Shown in pieces: positions 17,847-27,200 of a stretch of DNA of 64,000 nt (positions are counted from its first letter, which is position 1; every line of letters begins with the position of its first letter). The position numbers were made by a program, and so were the translations under genes. The DNA is from Micromonospora eburnea (lineage in GTDB: Bacteria; Actinomycetota; Actinomycetes; Mycobacteriales; Micromonosporaceae). Under the pieces are notes generated by a model, which did not search any database, was not told the DNA's origin, and saw only the letters and a program-made list of their open reading frames with translations. The stretch is from positions 3,100,001 through 3,164,000 of the forward strand of contig NZ_FMHY01000002.1 in assembly GCF_900090225.1 (NCBI RefSeq). The letters run 5' to 3'.

Positions 17847-18515
17847 GTGGCCGGTCAGACTGGATTCCCGCCCGAGTTGCTGGCGTACGTCCGTCAGGTG
17901 TCCCTGCGGGAGACCGACGTGCTGCGGGAGTTGCGTGCGGAGACCGAGGCATATCCCATGGGCGAGGCCATGCAGGTGATGGCGGAGGAAGGCCAGCTGC
18001 TGGCCCTGCTCGTCAGCTTGACCGGGGCGCGCTCGGTGTTGGAGATAGGTACGTTCACCGGCTACAGCACCTTGTGGATGGCCGGTGCGCTGCCCCCGGG
18101 CGGGCGCCTCGTCACGTGCGACATCACTGATCGATGGCCGGCAATCGGTAAGCCGTACTGGCAGCGAGCCGAAATGGCCGACCGCATCGACGTTCGAATT
18201 GGTGATGCGGGGGAGACGCTGGCCGAACTGTTGGCCACCATGGGTGGCGAGTCGTTCGACATGGTGTTCATCGACGCGGACAAGGCGAATTACCGGGCGT
18301 ACTACGAGAGTTCGCTCGCGCTGGTGCGTGCAGGCGGGTTGATCGTGGTGGACAACACCGTTTTCTTCGGACGGGTTGTCGACTCAGACGCGCGGGACCC
18401 GGACACCGTGGCGGTGCGGGAATTCAACGCTTTCCTCCACGGCGACAGCCGGGTGGACATCGCGATGCTCAGCATGGCCGACGGCGTCACGTTGGTTCGC
18501 AAGAGGGCGTTCTGA
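17847..18515 (+). CDS. fkbG: FkbG-type O-methyltransferase (methoxymalonyl-ACP)
   Basis: SAM-dependent class I O-methyltransferase of 222 residues, of the caffeoyl-CoA methyltransferase type. In methoxymalonyl-ACP pathways FkbG methylates the hydroxyl of hydroxymalonyl-ACP. The SAM motif [16 protein letters not shown] lies near residue 64, and [14 protein letters not shown] supplies the metal-binding acids, followed by [13 protein letters not shown]. The GTG start has AGAAGG eight bases upstream. The gene is convergent with fkbH, with which it shares 132 bases at the 3' end. The full set fkbG, H, I, J, K in one place makes the assignment firm. Confidence 0.9.
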   Translation: MAGQTGFPPELLAYVRQVSLRETDVLRELRAETEAYPMGEAMQVMAEEGQLLALLVSLTGARSVLEIGTFTGYSTLWMAGALPPGGRLVTCDITDRWPAIGKPYWQRAEMADRIDVRIGDAGETLAELLATMGGESFDMVFIDADKANYRAYYESSLALVRAGGLIVVDNTVFFGRVVDSDARDPDTVAVREFNAFLHGDSRVDIAMLSMADGVTLVRKRAF

Positions 18516-19607
18516 CCGCGGTGCCGGGGGCTGGACGACGTGGTCCGCCACGAGGTCGACGGCGTCGAGCCGCAGGGCCGCCGGTGCGGGGCGCCGAGCC
18601 GCGACCACGTGCAGGCGCTGGATCCCGTCAGTAGTGGGGCAACCGGCGAGGCATGCGCACGGGTCGTCGGTAAGGCCCGCGAACCGGTAGGTGACCTCCA
18701 TCAGCCGGTTGCGGTCCGTCGGGCGGAAGTCGGCGACCAGGTGGGCGCCCGCCCGCGCGGCCTGGTCGATCACCCAGCCGAGGATCGCCGTGCCCGCACC
18801 GAAGGACACCACCCGGCACGACGTCGCCAGCAGCTTCAGGTGCCACCTGTCCGGCCGGACCTCCAGCATCACGACGCCGATCGCCCCGTGGGGGCCGAAA
18901 CGGTCGGTGAGGGTCGCGACGAGCACCTCGTGGTCGGACGAGCCGATCAACTCGCGTAGCGCGGCCCTGGAGTAGTGCACGCCGGTCGCGTTCATCTGAC
19001 TGGTGCGCAGGGTGAGCTCCTCGACACGGGCGAGTTCGGCCTCCTCGGCCCGCTGGATCGTCATCCTCAACTCGAGTGAGCGCAGAAACTCCTCACTCGT
19101 GCCTTGGAACGCGGACTGCGCGGTCTCCCGCTGGAGGCCGGCCTGGTACATGTGCCGCCTCCGCCGTGAGTCGACAGTGACCGTGCGGGGCGTGAACTCG
19201 GGGAGGTCCAGCAGGGCGACCGCCTGGTCCGATGAGTAGCACCGAACGTCCGGGAGATGGAAGGCGACCTCGGCACGCTCGGCGGGCTGGTCGTCGATGA
19301 ACGCGATCGTGTTGTGCGCGAACCCCAGCCGGTCGGCGATTCTGCGGACGGCCTCGGACTTCGGCCCCCAGCCGATCTGCGGCAGGACAAGATAGTCGGC
19401 CATGCCGAGCTCGACGAGACGCGCGGTGGCCGGTTCCGGGTCGTTCTTGCTCGCCACCGACTGCAGGATGCCGCGTGCGTCGAGCTGGTCGACGACCGCG
19501 CGCACCTCGTCGGAGACCGGCGTGCTGTCCCCCTCGAGCAGGGTGCCCTGCCACAGGGTGTTGTCGAGATCCCAGACGAGGCATTTCACCAGCGTTGTGT
19601 CACTCAC
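18384..19607 (-). CDS. fkbH: FkbH-like glyceryl-ACP synthase
   Basis: HAD-superfamily enzyme of 407 residues that takes the glyceryl group from 1,3-bisphosphoglycerate, removes phosphate and loads it on the dedicated ACP, the first step to methoxymalonyl-ACP. The HAD nucleophile motif is [10 protein letters not shown] at the N terminus, with later [15 protein letters not shown] and [19 protein letters not shown]-terminal acyltransferase-like half ends with [20 protein letters not shown]. The GTG at 19607 starts the conserved region; a 92-residue longer frame upstream reads antisense to nothing conserved and was rejected. The family is about 350-370 residues. Here the last 40 or so lie antisense inside fkbG and look unconserved, as if the original stop was lost. 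Confidence 0.92.
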   Translation of the reverse strand: MSDTTLVKCLVWDLDNTLWQGTLLEGDSTPVSDEVRAVVDQLDARGILQSVASKNDPEPATARLVELGMADYLVLPQIGWGPKSEAVRRIADRLGFAHNTIAFIDDQPAERAEVAFHLPDVRCYSSDQAVALLDLPEFTPRTVTVDSRRRRHMYQAGLQRETAQSAFQGTSEEFLRSLELRMTIQRAEEAELARVEELTLRTSQMNATGVHYSRAALRELIGSSDHEVLVATLTDRFGPHGAIGVVMLEVRPDRWHLKLLATSCRVVSFGAGTAILGWVIDQAARAGAHLVADFRPTDRNRLMEVTYRFAGLTDDPCACLAGCPTTDGIQRLHVVAARRPAPAALRLDAVDLVADHVVQPPAPRSERPLANQRDAVGHAEHRDVHPAVAVEESVEFPHRHGVRVPRV

Positions 19608-19627
19608 GAAGAACTCCCGATTCGCTG

Positions 19628-20734
19628 CTACGGCAGGGTTAACGCGTGTTCCGCGAGGATCAGCTGGCAGACCTCGCTCGTGCCCTCGATGATTTCCATG
19701 AGCTTCGCGTCCCGGTACGCGCGGGCAACGACGTGGCCGTCGCGCGCGGACGACGAAGCGAGCACCTGCACCGCCGTGGCGGACGCCTTGGCGGCATTGG
19801 TGGCACTGACGTGTTTGGCGAGGATGGTGGCCGGGACCATGTCGGGCGAACGCAAGTCCCAGCTGCGGCTCGCGTGTTCGCACGTCCTGGCGGCGACCTG
19901 CTCCGCCACCCAGAGGTCGGCGAGGTGCCTGGCGACGAGCTGGTGCTCGGCCAGTGGTTTGCCGAACTGCTCGCGTGCCGTGGCGTGTGCGGTCGCGGCA
20001 CGCAAGCAGGCGCGCAGGATGCCGACACAGCCCCAGGCCACCGAGATCCGCCCGTAGGCGAGTGCCGTCGTGACGAGCAACGGCAACGACAGGTCATGCC
20101 CGCCGAGCACGTTCCCGGCCGGCACCCGTACGGCGTCCAACGTGACGGCGGCATGCCCTGCGGCACGACACCCGAGCGGGTTGGCGACCGGCTCGACGCC
20201 CACACCGACCGCCGATGTCGGTACCACGACCGCAGCCGCACCGTCCCCGTACCGCCCGATGATCACGAGCAGATCCGCGTAGGCGGCCGCGGTGACCCAG
20301 ACCTTGTGTCCGGTTAGGACGACGTCGTCGCCGTCCCGACGGATCTCGGTGCTGATGGCCGACAGGTCGCTGCCGGCATCCGGTTCGCTGAACCCGACGG
20401 CCGCCAACCTGCCGCCGACGAGCATGGGCAGGAACCTGTCCTGCTGTTCCTGATCGGCGAGGCGGGCAATCGTCCAGGCCACCATTCCCTGCGAGGTCAT
20501 GACGCTGCGCAGGGAGCTGCACCTGCTGCCGACGTGGGCGGTCAGCTCGCCGTTGTCCAGGCTGCTCAGCTCAAGGCCGCCGTGCCGCGTCGGAACCTGC
20601 GCGCTCAACAGGCCCCGACTGCCGAGCTCCCGGAGCACCGGCTCGGGAAGGCGACCCGACACGTCCCAGGCGCCGGCCTGGTCGCTGACGAGCGTGTCGA
20701 TGAGCTCACACCCGTCGGCGAGCTCAGACCCCAT
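19628..20734 (-). CDS. fkbI: FkbI-like acyl-CoA/ACP dehydrogenase
   Basis: Flavin-dependent acyl-CoA dehydrogenase-fold enzyme, 368 residues. In methoxymalonyl pathways FkbI oxidises the C3 aldehyde of tartronate semialdehyde-ACP to hydroxymalonyl-ACP. Typical segments are GFSEPDAGSDLSAISTEIRRD (flavin/substrate loop), VLTGHKVWVTAAAYAD and the C-terminal IIEGTSEVCQLILAEHAL. The start overlaps the ACP stop by 11 bases; fkbH follows after 20 bases. Third of four genes in the minus-strand operon. Confidence 0.9.
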   Translation of the reverse strand: MGSELADGCELIDTLVSDQAGAWDVSGRLPEPVLRELGSRGLLSAQVPTRHGGLELSSLDNGELTAHVGSRCSSLRSVMTSQGMVAWTIARLADQEQQDRFLPMLVGGRLAAVGFSEPDAGSDLSAISTEIRRDGDDVVLTGHKVWVTAAAYADLLVIIGRYGDGAAAVVVPTSAVGVGVEPVANPLGCRAAGHAAVTLDAVRVPAGNVLGGHDLSLPLLVTTALAYGRISVAWGCVGILRACLRAATAHATAREQFGKPLAEHQLVARHLADLWVAEQVAARTCEHASRSWDLRSPDMVPATILAKHVSATNAAKASATAVQVLASSSARDGHVVARAYRDAKLMEIIEGTSEVCQLILAEHALTLP

Positions 20735-21014
20735 CGGACGACGGCTGCCGCAGGCGCGCCACCAGTTCGGTCATGGCGCGGATCGACCGAAAGTTGTCCA
20801 TTTTCAGGTCGGCGCCGACGATCGACACGTCGAAGGACCGTTCCAGGTGGACGACGAGCTCCATCGCGAACATCGAGTTGGCCACGCCACCGGAGAAGAT
20901 GTCCTGATCCGTGGTCAGCGTCGTCTTGAGCCTCTTTTCCAGAAAGACGCGCAGCTCATCCTCGACCGTGACGGCGGCCGGTGAGCTCAGCTCGACGGCG
21001 GGATCGGTTGTCAC
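20724..21014 (-). CDS. fkbJ: FkbJ-like dedicated acyl carrier protein
   Basis: Free-standing carrier protein of 96 residues that carries glyceryl through to methoxymalonyl. The phosphopantetheine serine is in FSGGVANSMFAMELVVHLE; as in other methoxymalonyl ACPs the usual Asp-Ser is Asn-Ser. Its GTG start overlaps the fkbK stop as GTGA and its stop overlaps fkbI. It is the only discrete ACP in the window and could in principle also serve the mesaconate branch. Confidence 0.9.
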   Translation of the reverse strand: MTTDPAVELSSPAAVTVEDELRVFLEKRLKTTLTTDQDIFSGGVANSMFAMELVVHLERSFDVSIVGADLKMDNFRSIRAMTELVARLRQPSSDGV

Positions 21015-21871
21015 GACGGCACCTCTCCATAGTCGTAGAAGCCACGGCCGGCCTTGCGGCCCAGGTGTCCGTGGCGGATTCGGTGGATCAGCTCCGGCGC
21101 GGGGCGGTAGCGGTCCTCACCGGTTCGTTCGTGGAGCGCGATCAGGGAGTCGGCCAGGTTGTCCAGGCCGATCAGGTCGGCGGTGCGCAACGGTCCGGTC
21201 GAATGGCCGAGACATCCCTCAAGCAGGGCGTCGACGTCCTCCACAGCGGCGACGCCCTCGCCGACGATCCGCGCCGCGTCGTTGATCATGGAGTGGAGCA
21301 ACCTGCTGGTGACGAAGCCCGGAGTGTCCCGTACGACGATCGCGCGCCGGCCCAGTGCGTCCAACAGCGCGATGACGGCGGCCATCGTCTCGTGGGAGGT
21401 GCGTGGCCCACGCACGACCTCCACCATCGTGATCAGGTAGGCCGGATTCATGAAGTGTGTGCCCACGAGGTCTTCCGGTCGGGGCAGGTCCGCCGCGAGC
21501 TCGTCGATCGGGATGCTGGAGGTGTTGGAAACCAGCGGCGTGCCCGGCCCTACCACGGTGGCGGTCTCGGCCAGCACCTTTCGTTTGAGCTGGGACTCCT
21601 CCGTCACGGCCTCGATGACCGCGTCCACGACGCCAACATCTCGGATCGACGTGGAGATCGACAGGTTCCCGGGCGGCCGCCCCGTTGGCAGCACGCCGAG
21701 CATCTGCGCGTGCCGGAGTTGGTCGGGAAGCCGGTCGCGGGCGCGGGCCAACACGTTTTCGTCGACCTCGACGAGGAAGACGTCCATCCCGTGCCCGACG
21801 GCCATCGCGGCGATGCCCGACCCCATGACGCCGGCCCCGAGCACGGCGAGCGACTGTGGTTTTCGGTCCAC
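21011..21871 (-). CDS. fkbK: FkbK-like 3-hydroxyacyl-CoA/ACP dehydrogenase
   Basis: NAD(P)-dependent dehydrogenase of 286 residues in the 3-hydroxybutyryl-CoA dehydrogenase family. It oxidises glyceryl-ACP to tartronate semialdehyde-ACP. The Rossmann motif GAGVMGSGIAAMAVGHG is at the N terminus, with the catalytic SNTSSIPIDELA and GTHFMNPAYL region (His and Asn) and the C-terminal helical domain RDTPGFVTSRLL. GTG start. First gene of the fkbK-J-I-H operon, transcribed divergently from the SARP gene. Confidence 0.92.
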   Translation of the reverse strand: MDRKPQSLAVLGAGVMGSGIAAMAVGHGMDVFLVEVDENVLARARDRLPDQLRHAQMLGVLPTGRPPGNLSISTSIRDVGVVDAVIEAVTEESQLKRKVLAETATVVGPGTPLVSNTSSIPIDELAADLPRPEDLVGTHFMNPAYLITMVEVVRGPRTSHETMAAVIALLDALGRRAIVVRDTPGFVTSRLLHSMINDAARIVGEGVAAVEDVDALLEGCLGHSTGPLRTADLIGLDNLADSLIALHERTGEDRYRPAPELIHRIRHGHLGRKAGRGFYDYGEVPS

Positions 21872-21992
21872 TGTGCCTCACAACGGTTGCGATTCGCGCA
21901 CTGGCGAACACCGGACAGGTGTCGCCGCAGCCGTGGTCACATTGACGGCAACGGAATCGAAGCTACCACCTCCGAGCGGCCTGGGAACCATA

Positions 21993-22038
21993 TATGCGCA
22001 GCCTTATGCGGTCGGCTATGCGCTCTCTCGGCCATGAT
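21993..22038 (+). promoter_or_regulatory. SARP-type triple direct repeat and -10 box
   Basis: Three heptamers with exact 12-base period precede the SARP gene: TATGCGC at 21993, TATGCGG at 22005 and TATGCGC at 22017. A -10-like CATGAT starts at 22033, nine bases after the last repeat, and AAGGAG with ATG follows at 22061-22073. SARP proteins bind in-line heptamer repeats about one helical turn apart ending about 8 bases before the -10. The site could give autoregulation and control fkbK on the other strand. Inference from layout. Confidence 0.5.
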
Positions 22039-22070
22039 GAGCAGACGTTCAGTCGCAAACAAGGAGACCG

Positions 22071-23846
22071 ATGGATTTCCGGATTTTGGGTACTCTCGAG
22101 GTCGCTGCGTCCTCGGGTGCGTCCATCCGGTTCGGTGGCCCCATGGTGCGGACGTTACTGGCCGCTTTGTTGGTACGAGCCAACAAGTCCGTGGGGGCGA
22201 AACGGCTCATCGACATCATGTGGGACGGACGCCCACCGCGCACCGCGATGTCCACCGTGCACGCATATGTGTGTCGACTGCGTTCTCGGCTGGCCGAAGC
22301 GGGTGCCGACGGCGCCGACCGGATTCTTACGGACGCACAGGGCTATCGCATCCGGGTCGCTGAGCACGAATTGGACGCAACGGTTTTCCGGCACCACGTG
22401 AACCGGGCCCGATCCATCAGGGAAAGGGGCGACGCGGCAGCCGCCGCGGAGGAGTTCCAGGCGGCACTGCGGTTGTGGCGCGGTCCCGCTTTCATGGACA
22501 TCAGGTCCGGGTTCGTCCAGCCGCACGCGGTCAGCCTGAACGAGACGCGAATGGAGGTGGTGGAGGAGCGGCTGGCCATCGCACTCGAGACGGGCGCGCC
22601 AGAGGTGGTCGCAGAACTCCGCAAGATGGTGCTGATGTACCCGTCGCGTGAGCGGCTCACCGGTCTGCTGATGCTCGCGTTGCACCGCGCCGGCCGGCCC
22701 GCCGAGGCGCTGCAGGCATTTCACGCCATCCGTGAGAGGTTCCGCGATGCGTTGGGCATGACGCCGGGCCGGGAGCTGCGGGCACTGCACCAGCAGATCC
22801 TGAGCGACACAGTCACCCCAGCGGCGCCAGCGCGCGTCCAGTTCGCCGCCAACCGTAACCTTCCGCCGGACCTGGTCGACTTCACCGGCCGCCGGGCCGA
22901 GGTCCACCGGCTGACGCGAGGGCTTGCCGACACCGGCGCCGTCGCGGTGCACTCGATCACCGGCATGGCCGGGGTCGGCAAGACGGCCCTGGCGGTGCAC
23001 GTCGCGCATCTCGCGGCCGACCGTTATCCGGACGGGCAGCTCTTCCTCGACCTGCGGGCGCACGGTGCCGACTCCGGCCCGCTGCCCCCCGCTGCCGCGC
23101 TGGAGACGCTGCTGCTCATGATCGGGGTTCCTCGCGCGTCGCTTCCAGACACCCTGGAGGTGCGAGCGGCGTTGTGGCGCACCCAGATGGCCGACCGGCG
23201 GGCGGTGGTCGTGTTGGATGACGCGGCCTCGCTCGCGCAGGTCGAGCCCCTGCTGCCCGGCAACAGGGACTGTGCCGTCCTGGTGACGAGCCGGCACCAG
23301 TTGGCCGGCCTCGCGTCGACCGATACCGTGCCCGTCGAGCCGTTGCCACTCGGCGACGCCACGGATCTGTTCGCCGCCATCGTCGGCCGAAACCGCCCGG
23401 TGCCCGGTCGAGACGAGATGCGCGACACCGCCGCGCTCTGTTCATGCGTCCCGCTAGCGGTTCGCGCCGCGGCGGAACGGCTCGTGTTCCGCCGTACGTG
23501 GACTGTCGGCGACCTCAATCGCTGGCTCGCCGACACCCGCGCCGTGCGGCCGGAAAGGGGCGCCCGAGACGCGGCGATGGGCAGCGCCCTCGCCTACTCG
23601 TTCCACCATCTGGATGTGGATTCGCGAGAGCTGTTGGTGTCGCTCGGCGCATATCCGGACAGCGTCTTCGACGTCGACTCGGCCGCCGCATGGGTGGGTG
23701 TGCCGACCGAGGAAATCCGCCAACGACTGGAGCTGCTGGTCGACCGAAACCTGCTCGAGTCACCTCACTACGGAACCTACCGGTTCAACGCGCTCGTACG
23801 CGCCTACGCCTGTGATCAGGCTGTTGCTGTTCGCGGCGCCGCCTGA
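22071..23846 (+). CDS. SARP-family pathway activator with NB-ARC domain
   Basis: Streptomyces antibiotic regulatory protein-type activator of 591 residues. A winged-helix DNA-binding domain (residues about 1-90) and the bacterial transcriptional activation domain (about 95-245, MTPGRELRALHQQIL at its end) are followed by an NB-ARC ATPase with Walker A GMAGVGKTAL near residue 298 and Walker B RRAVVVLDDAA near 377. The TPR region of full AfsR is absent, so this is a medium-size SARP. Codon 29 is the rare leucine codon TTA (22155-22157), which in streptomycetes makes translation depend on the bldA tRNA. AAGGAG precedes the ATG. It heads the plus-strand set with the VOC protein, PKS1 and PKS2. 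Confidence 0.93.
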   Translation: MDFRILGTLEVAASSGASIRFGGPMVRTLLAALLVRANKSVGAKRLIDIMWDGRPPRTAMSTVHAYVCRLRSRLAEAGADGADRILTDAQGYRIRVAEHELDATVFRHHVNRARSIRERGDAAAAAEEFQAALRLWRGPAFMDIRSGFVQPHAVSLNETRMEVVEERLAIALETGAPEVVAELRKMVLMYPSRERLTGLLMLALHRAGRPAEALQAFHAIRERFRDALGMTPGRELRALHQQILSDTVTPAAPARVQFAANRNLPPDLVDFTGRRAEVHRLTRGLADTGAVAVHSITGMAGVGKTALAVHVAHLAADRYPDGQLFLDLRAHGADSGPLPPAAALETLLLMIGVPRASLPDTLEVRAALWRTQMADRRAVVVLDDAASLAQVEPLLPGNRDCAVLVTSRHQLAGLASTDTVPVEPLPLGDATDLFAAIVGRNRPVPGRDEMRDTAALCSCVPLAVRAAAERLVFRRTWTVGDLNRWLADTRAVRPERGARDAAMGSALAYSFHHLDVDSRELLVSLGAYPDSVFDVDSAAAWVGVPTEEIRQRLELLVDRNLLESPHYGTYRFNALVRAYACDQAVAVRGAA

Positions 23847-23879
23847 TCGATCAACAGAAGGAAGCAAAGGAGAAGCGTA

Positions 23880-24266
23880 ATGTCCCGCATTTACAATGGT
23901 GTCTCGGTATTCGAGATCTCGACGGATGACCCGGAGGCCGCGGAGCGGTTTTACGGCGAGGTTTTCGGCTGGACGTTCTCGGCAGGACATGGCAACCCCT
24001 ACAGCCTGATCAGGACCCCGGACACCAACGGGCTGATGGGCGGGCTCTGGGACAACCGAACTGAGAAGGCCGAGAACTGGGCGATCATCGGTATTCAGGT
24101 GGAAGACGTGGAGGAGACCTGTGCGAAGGCCCTTGCCGTCGGCGGAAAGCTGTACGGACCGCCGATGACCAGCCACGGCGGTGAGGGAGTCTTCGCCCAC
24201 CTGCTCGATCCGTCCGGCAACCACATCGCGGTCTACTCCATGCGAGAGGACCAGCCCGAGTCCTGA
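23880..24266 (+). CDS. VOC-fold (glyoxalase/bleomycin-resistance) protein
   Basis: Small vicinal-oxygen-chelate protein of 128 residues made of two beta-alpha-beta-beta-beta modules: VFEISTDDPEAAERFYGEVFGW in the first, IIGIQVEDVEETCAKALAVGG and AHLLDPSGNHIAVYSM in the second. Members sequester drugs, isomerise or open rings. AAGGAG precedes the ATG, and PKS1 starts 23 bases downstream. Its position at the head of the PKS operon suggests a tailoring or self-protection role, but the sequence does not decide. The expected metal ligands are only partly present. Confidence 0.85.
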   Translation: MSRIYNGVSVFEISTDDPEAAERFYGEVFGWTFSAGHGNPYSLIRTPDTNGLMGGLWDNRTEKAENWAIIGIQVEDVEETCAKALAVGGKLYGPPMTSHGGEGVFAHLLDPSGNHIAVYSMREDQPES

Positions 24267-24289
24267 TTTCCCTGGCAAAGCGGAGGCCA

Positions 24290-27200
24290 GTGGTGGACGA
24301 GGAAAAGTACGCGAGATACCTCAAGCGGGTAACCGGCGACCTGTACCGGACCCGGGAGCGACTACGCGATCTCGAGGAGCGAGGCCGCGAGCCGATTGCC
24401 GTGGTGGGCATGGCCTGCCGGTACCCGGGCGGGGTCCGCTCGCCGGAAGACCTGTGGCGGCTGGTGTCCGCCAGCCGGGACGCCGTGTCCGGGTGTCCGG
24501 CCGACCGCGGATGGCAGGCCACGCCGTCTGTCCCGCTCGACGGCAGTTTCCTGCCCGACGTGGCCGACTTCGACGCGGGATTCTTCGGAATAGCGCCGCG
24601 TGAGGCCCGCGCCATGGATCCGCAGCAGCGGCTGCTGCTCGAAACGGCGTGGGAGCTGTTCGAACTGGCCGGGATAGACCCGATGGCGTTGCGCGGCAGC
24701 GACAGCGGCGTCTTCGTCGGGCTGACCGACCAGGACTACGGCGCTGCGGCACGGGCGCCCGACAACGGGCTGGCAGGTCACCTGCTGACGGGTCTCACCA
24801 CCAGTGTCGCCTCCGGGCGGATCGCGTACACCTTCGGTTTCCAGGGACCGGCGCTGACGGTGGACACCGCGTGTTCGTCCTCGATGGTGGCAGTACACCT
24901 CGCCGGCCAGTCACTGCGAGAGGGCGAGTGTTCTCTCGCGGTGGCCGGCGGCGCGGCGGTGATGACCACTCCCGCGGTGTTCCACGAGTTCGCCCTGCAG
25001 GGTGGGTTGGCCGGAGACGGGCGGTGCAAACCGTTCGCGGCGGCAGCCGACGGTACGGGGTGGGGCGAGGGCGTCGGGCTCGTCCTGCTGGAGAGGTTGT
25101 CGGACGCCAGGCGCAACGGGCGCCGCGTACTGGCCTTGCTGCGTGGCTCCGCGGTCAATCAGGACGGCGCATCCAACGGATTGACCGCGCCGAACGGCGC
25201 CGCGCAGGAACGGGTGATCCACCAGGCTCTCAGCAACGCCCGGCTGACGCCGTCCGAGGTGGACGCGGTGGAGGCGCACGGCACCGGAACCGAGCTCGGC
25301 GATCCGATCGAGGCGCGTGCCCTGCTGGCGACGTATGGCAGGAGCCGACCGGCGGACCACCCGCTGTGGCTGGGGTCGGTCAAATCGAACATCGGCCACA
25401 CCCAGGCCGCGGCGGGCGTGGCCGGCCTAGTCAAGATGATCATGGCCATGCGGCACGGCGTCCTGCCGAGAACACTGCACGTCGATCGCCCGACCCCGCA
25501 CGTCGACTGGTCGTCCGGCGCGGTCCGCCTGCTGACCGAGCAGATCGCGTGGCCGTCGACGGGGCGCCCCCGGCGGGCCGCGGTCTCGTCGTTCAGCATC
25601 AGCGGCACCAACGCGCACGTGATCGTCGAGCAGGCACCCGAGGCGGAGGAGGGCGCGGACCGGCCCGTGGACGGCGCGTATGTCCCGTGGCTGCTGTCGG
25701 CCAAAACCGAGGAGGGGCTGCGGCAGCAGGCGCGCAATCTGGTTCAGCACGTGGACGAACGCGCCGGCACCGCGGACATCGGCCTGTCACTGGCTACGAC
25801 CCGGGCCCACCTCCGGACGCGCGCGGCCGTCGTCGCACGTGACCGTGCCGGGTACGTCGCGGGCCTCACCGCGCTGGCGGACGGTGTCCCCGCGACGGGC
25901 GTGAGCGTGGGCACGGCGGGGCCGGGCCAGGGTGGCACCGCGTTCCTGTGCGCCGGTCAGGGGTCGCAGCGGTTGGCCATGGGACGCGTACTGGCCGAGG
26001 CGTACCCGGTGTTCGGCGACGCGTTCGGTGAGATGTGCGCGCTGTTCGACGGCAGGCTGGACGTGCCGCTGCGGGAGGTCGTCTTCGCCAGGGAGAGCAG
26101 CCGGGAAAGCGAGCTGCTCGACCAGACGGTCTTCACCCAGGCGGCGTTGTTCGCGGTGGAGGTCGCGCTCATCCGCCTGTTCGCGTCCTGGGGCCTGCGA
26201 CCGGACGTCCTGGCCGGTCACTCGATCGGCGAGGTGGCCGCCGCGCACGTCGCGGGCGTGCTCACCGCTGCCGACGCCGCCGTCCTGGTGGCGGCCAGGG
26301 GACGACTGATGCAGGCGCTGCCGACCGGGGGCGCGATGGTGGCGATCAACGCCACCGAGCCGGAGGTCACGGCATCCCTGGCCGAGTACCTGGACCTGGT
26401 CGGCATCGCCGCGGTGAACGGCCCGCGTTCGGTGGTGATCTCCGGCGCCGAGGACCCGGTGCTCCGGGTCGCCGCGACGTGGCGGGCGCGCGGGACGAGG
26501 ACCAAGCGACTGACGGTGAGCCACGCCTTCCACTCGCCGCTGATGACGCCGATGCTCGCCGAGTTCGGCGAGGTGGTCGGTGGTCTCACGCTGTCACCGC
26601 CTCGGGTTCCGGTCGTCTCGACCCGCACCGGCGCGGTGGTGACCGACGAGATGGCGACCGCCGGGTACTGGGTCCGGCAGGCGCGCGATGCCGTGCGGTT
26701 CCACGACTGCGTCAACACCCTGAAGAGCCTCGGGGTCACGAGGTTCGTCGAGATCGGTCCGGACGGGTCGCTGAGCGCGATGGGCCGCGAGAGCGCCGAT
26801 GACGGTGCCGCCACGTTCATCCCCGTACTGCTCGGGGGCGATGAGGTCGCGGCCGTGAACACCGCGGTGGCGCAGGCACACGTGGCCGGTGCCGCGGTCG
26901 ACTGGGCCGCGTTCTTCCCCGATGACGCGCGGCGGGTCGGCCTGCCGACCTACCCGTTCCGGCGACAGCGCCACTGGCCGGGGCCGCCCCGGCAGTCCAT
27001 CGACAGCTGGGGTTACCGGATTGGCTGGACGCGACTGCCCAGTGGCGAGCGACCGAGCCTGTCCGGCAGGTGGCTGCTGGTCAGCGGTGCGGCGAATCCC
27101 TTTGCCGACGCCGTCGACATGACGCTGCGTGAGCACGGCGCCGACGTGGTGCGCGTCCCGGTGGAGCAGTCCGAACGCGATCGGGACACCCTTGCCGCCC

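Noticed and set aside
19608..19883. N-terminal extension of FkbH into fkbI
   Set aside because: Lies over the conserved C terminus of fkbI and reads as Arg/His-rich shadow; the HAD domain begins right after the GTG at 19607.
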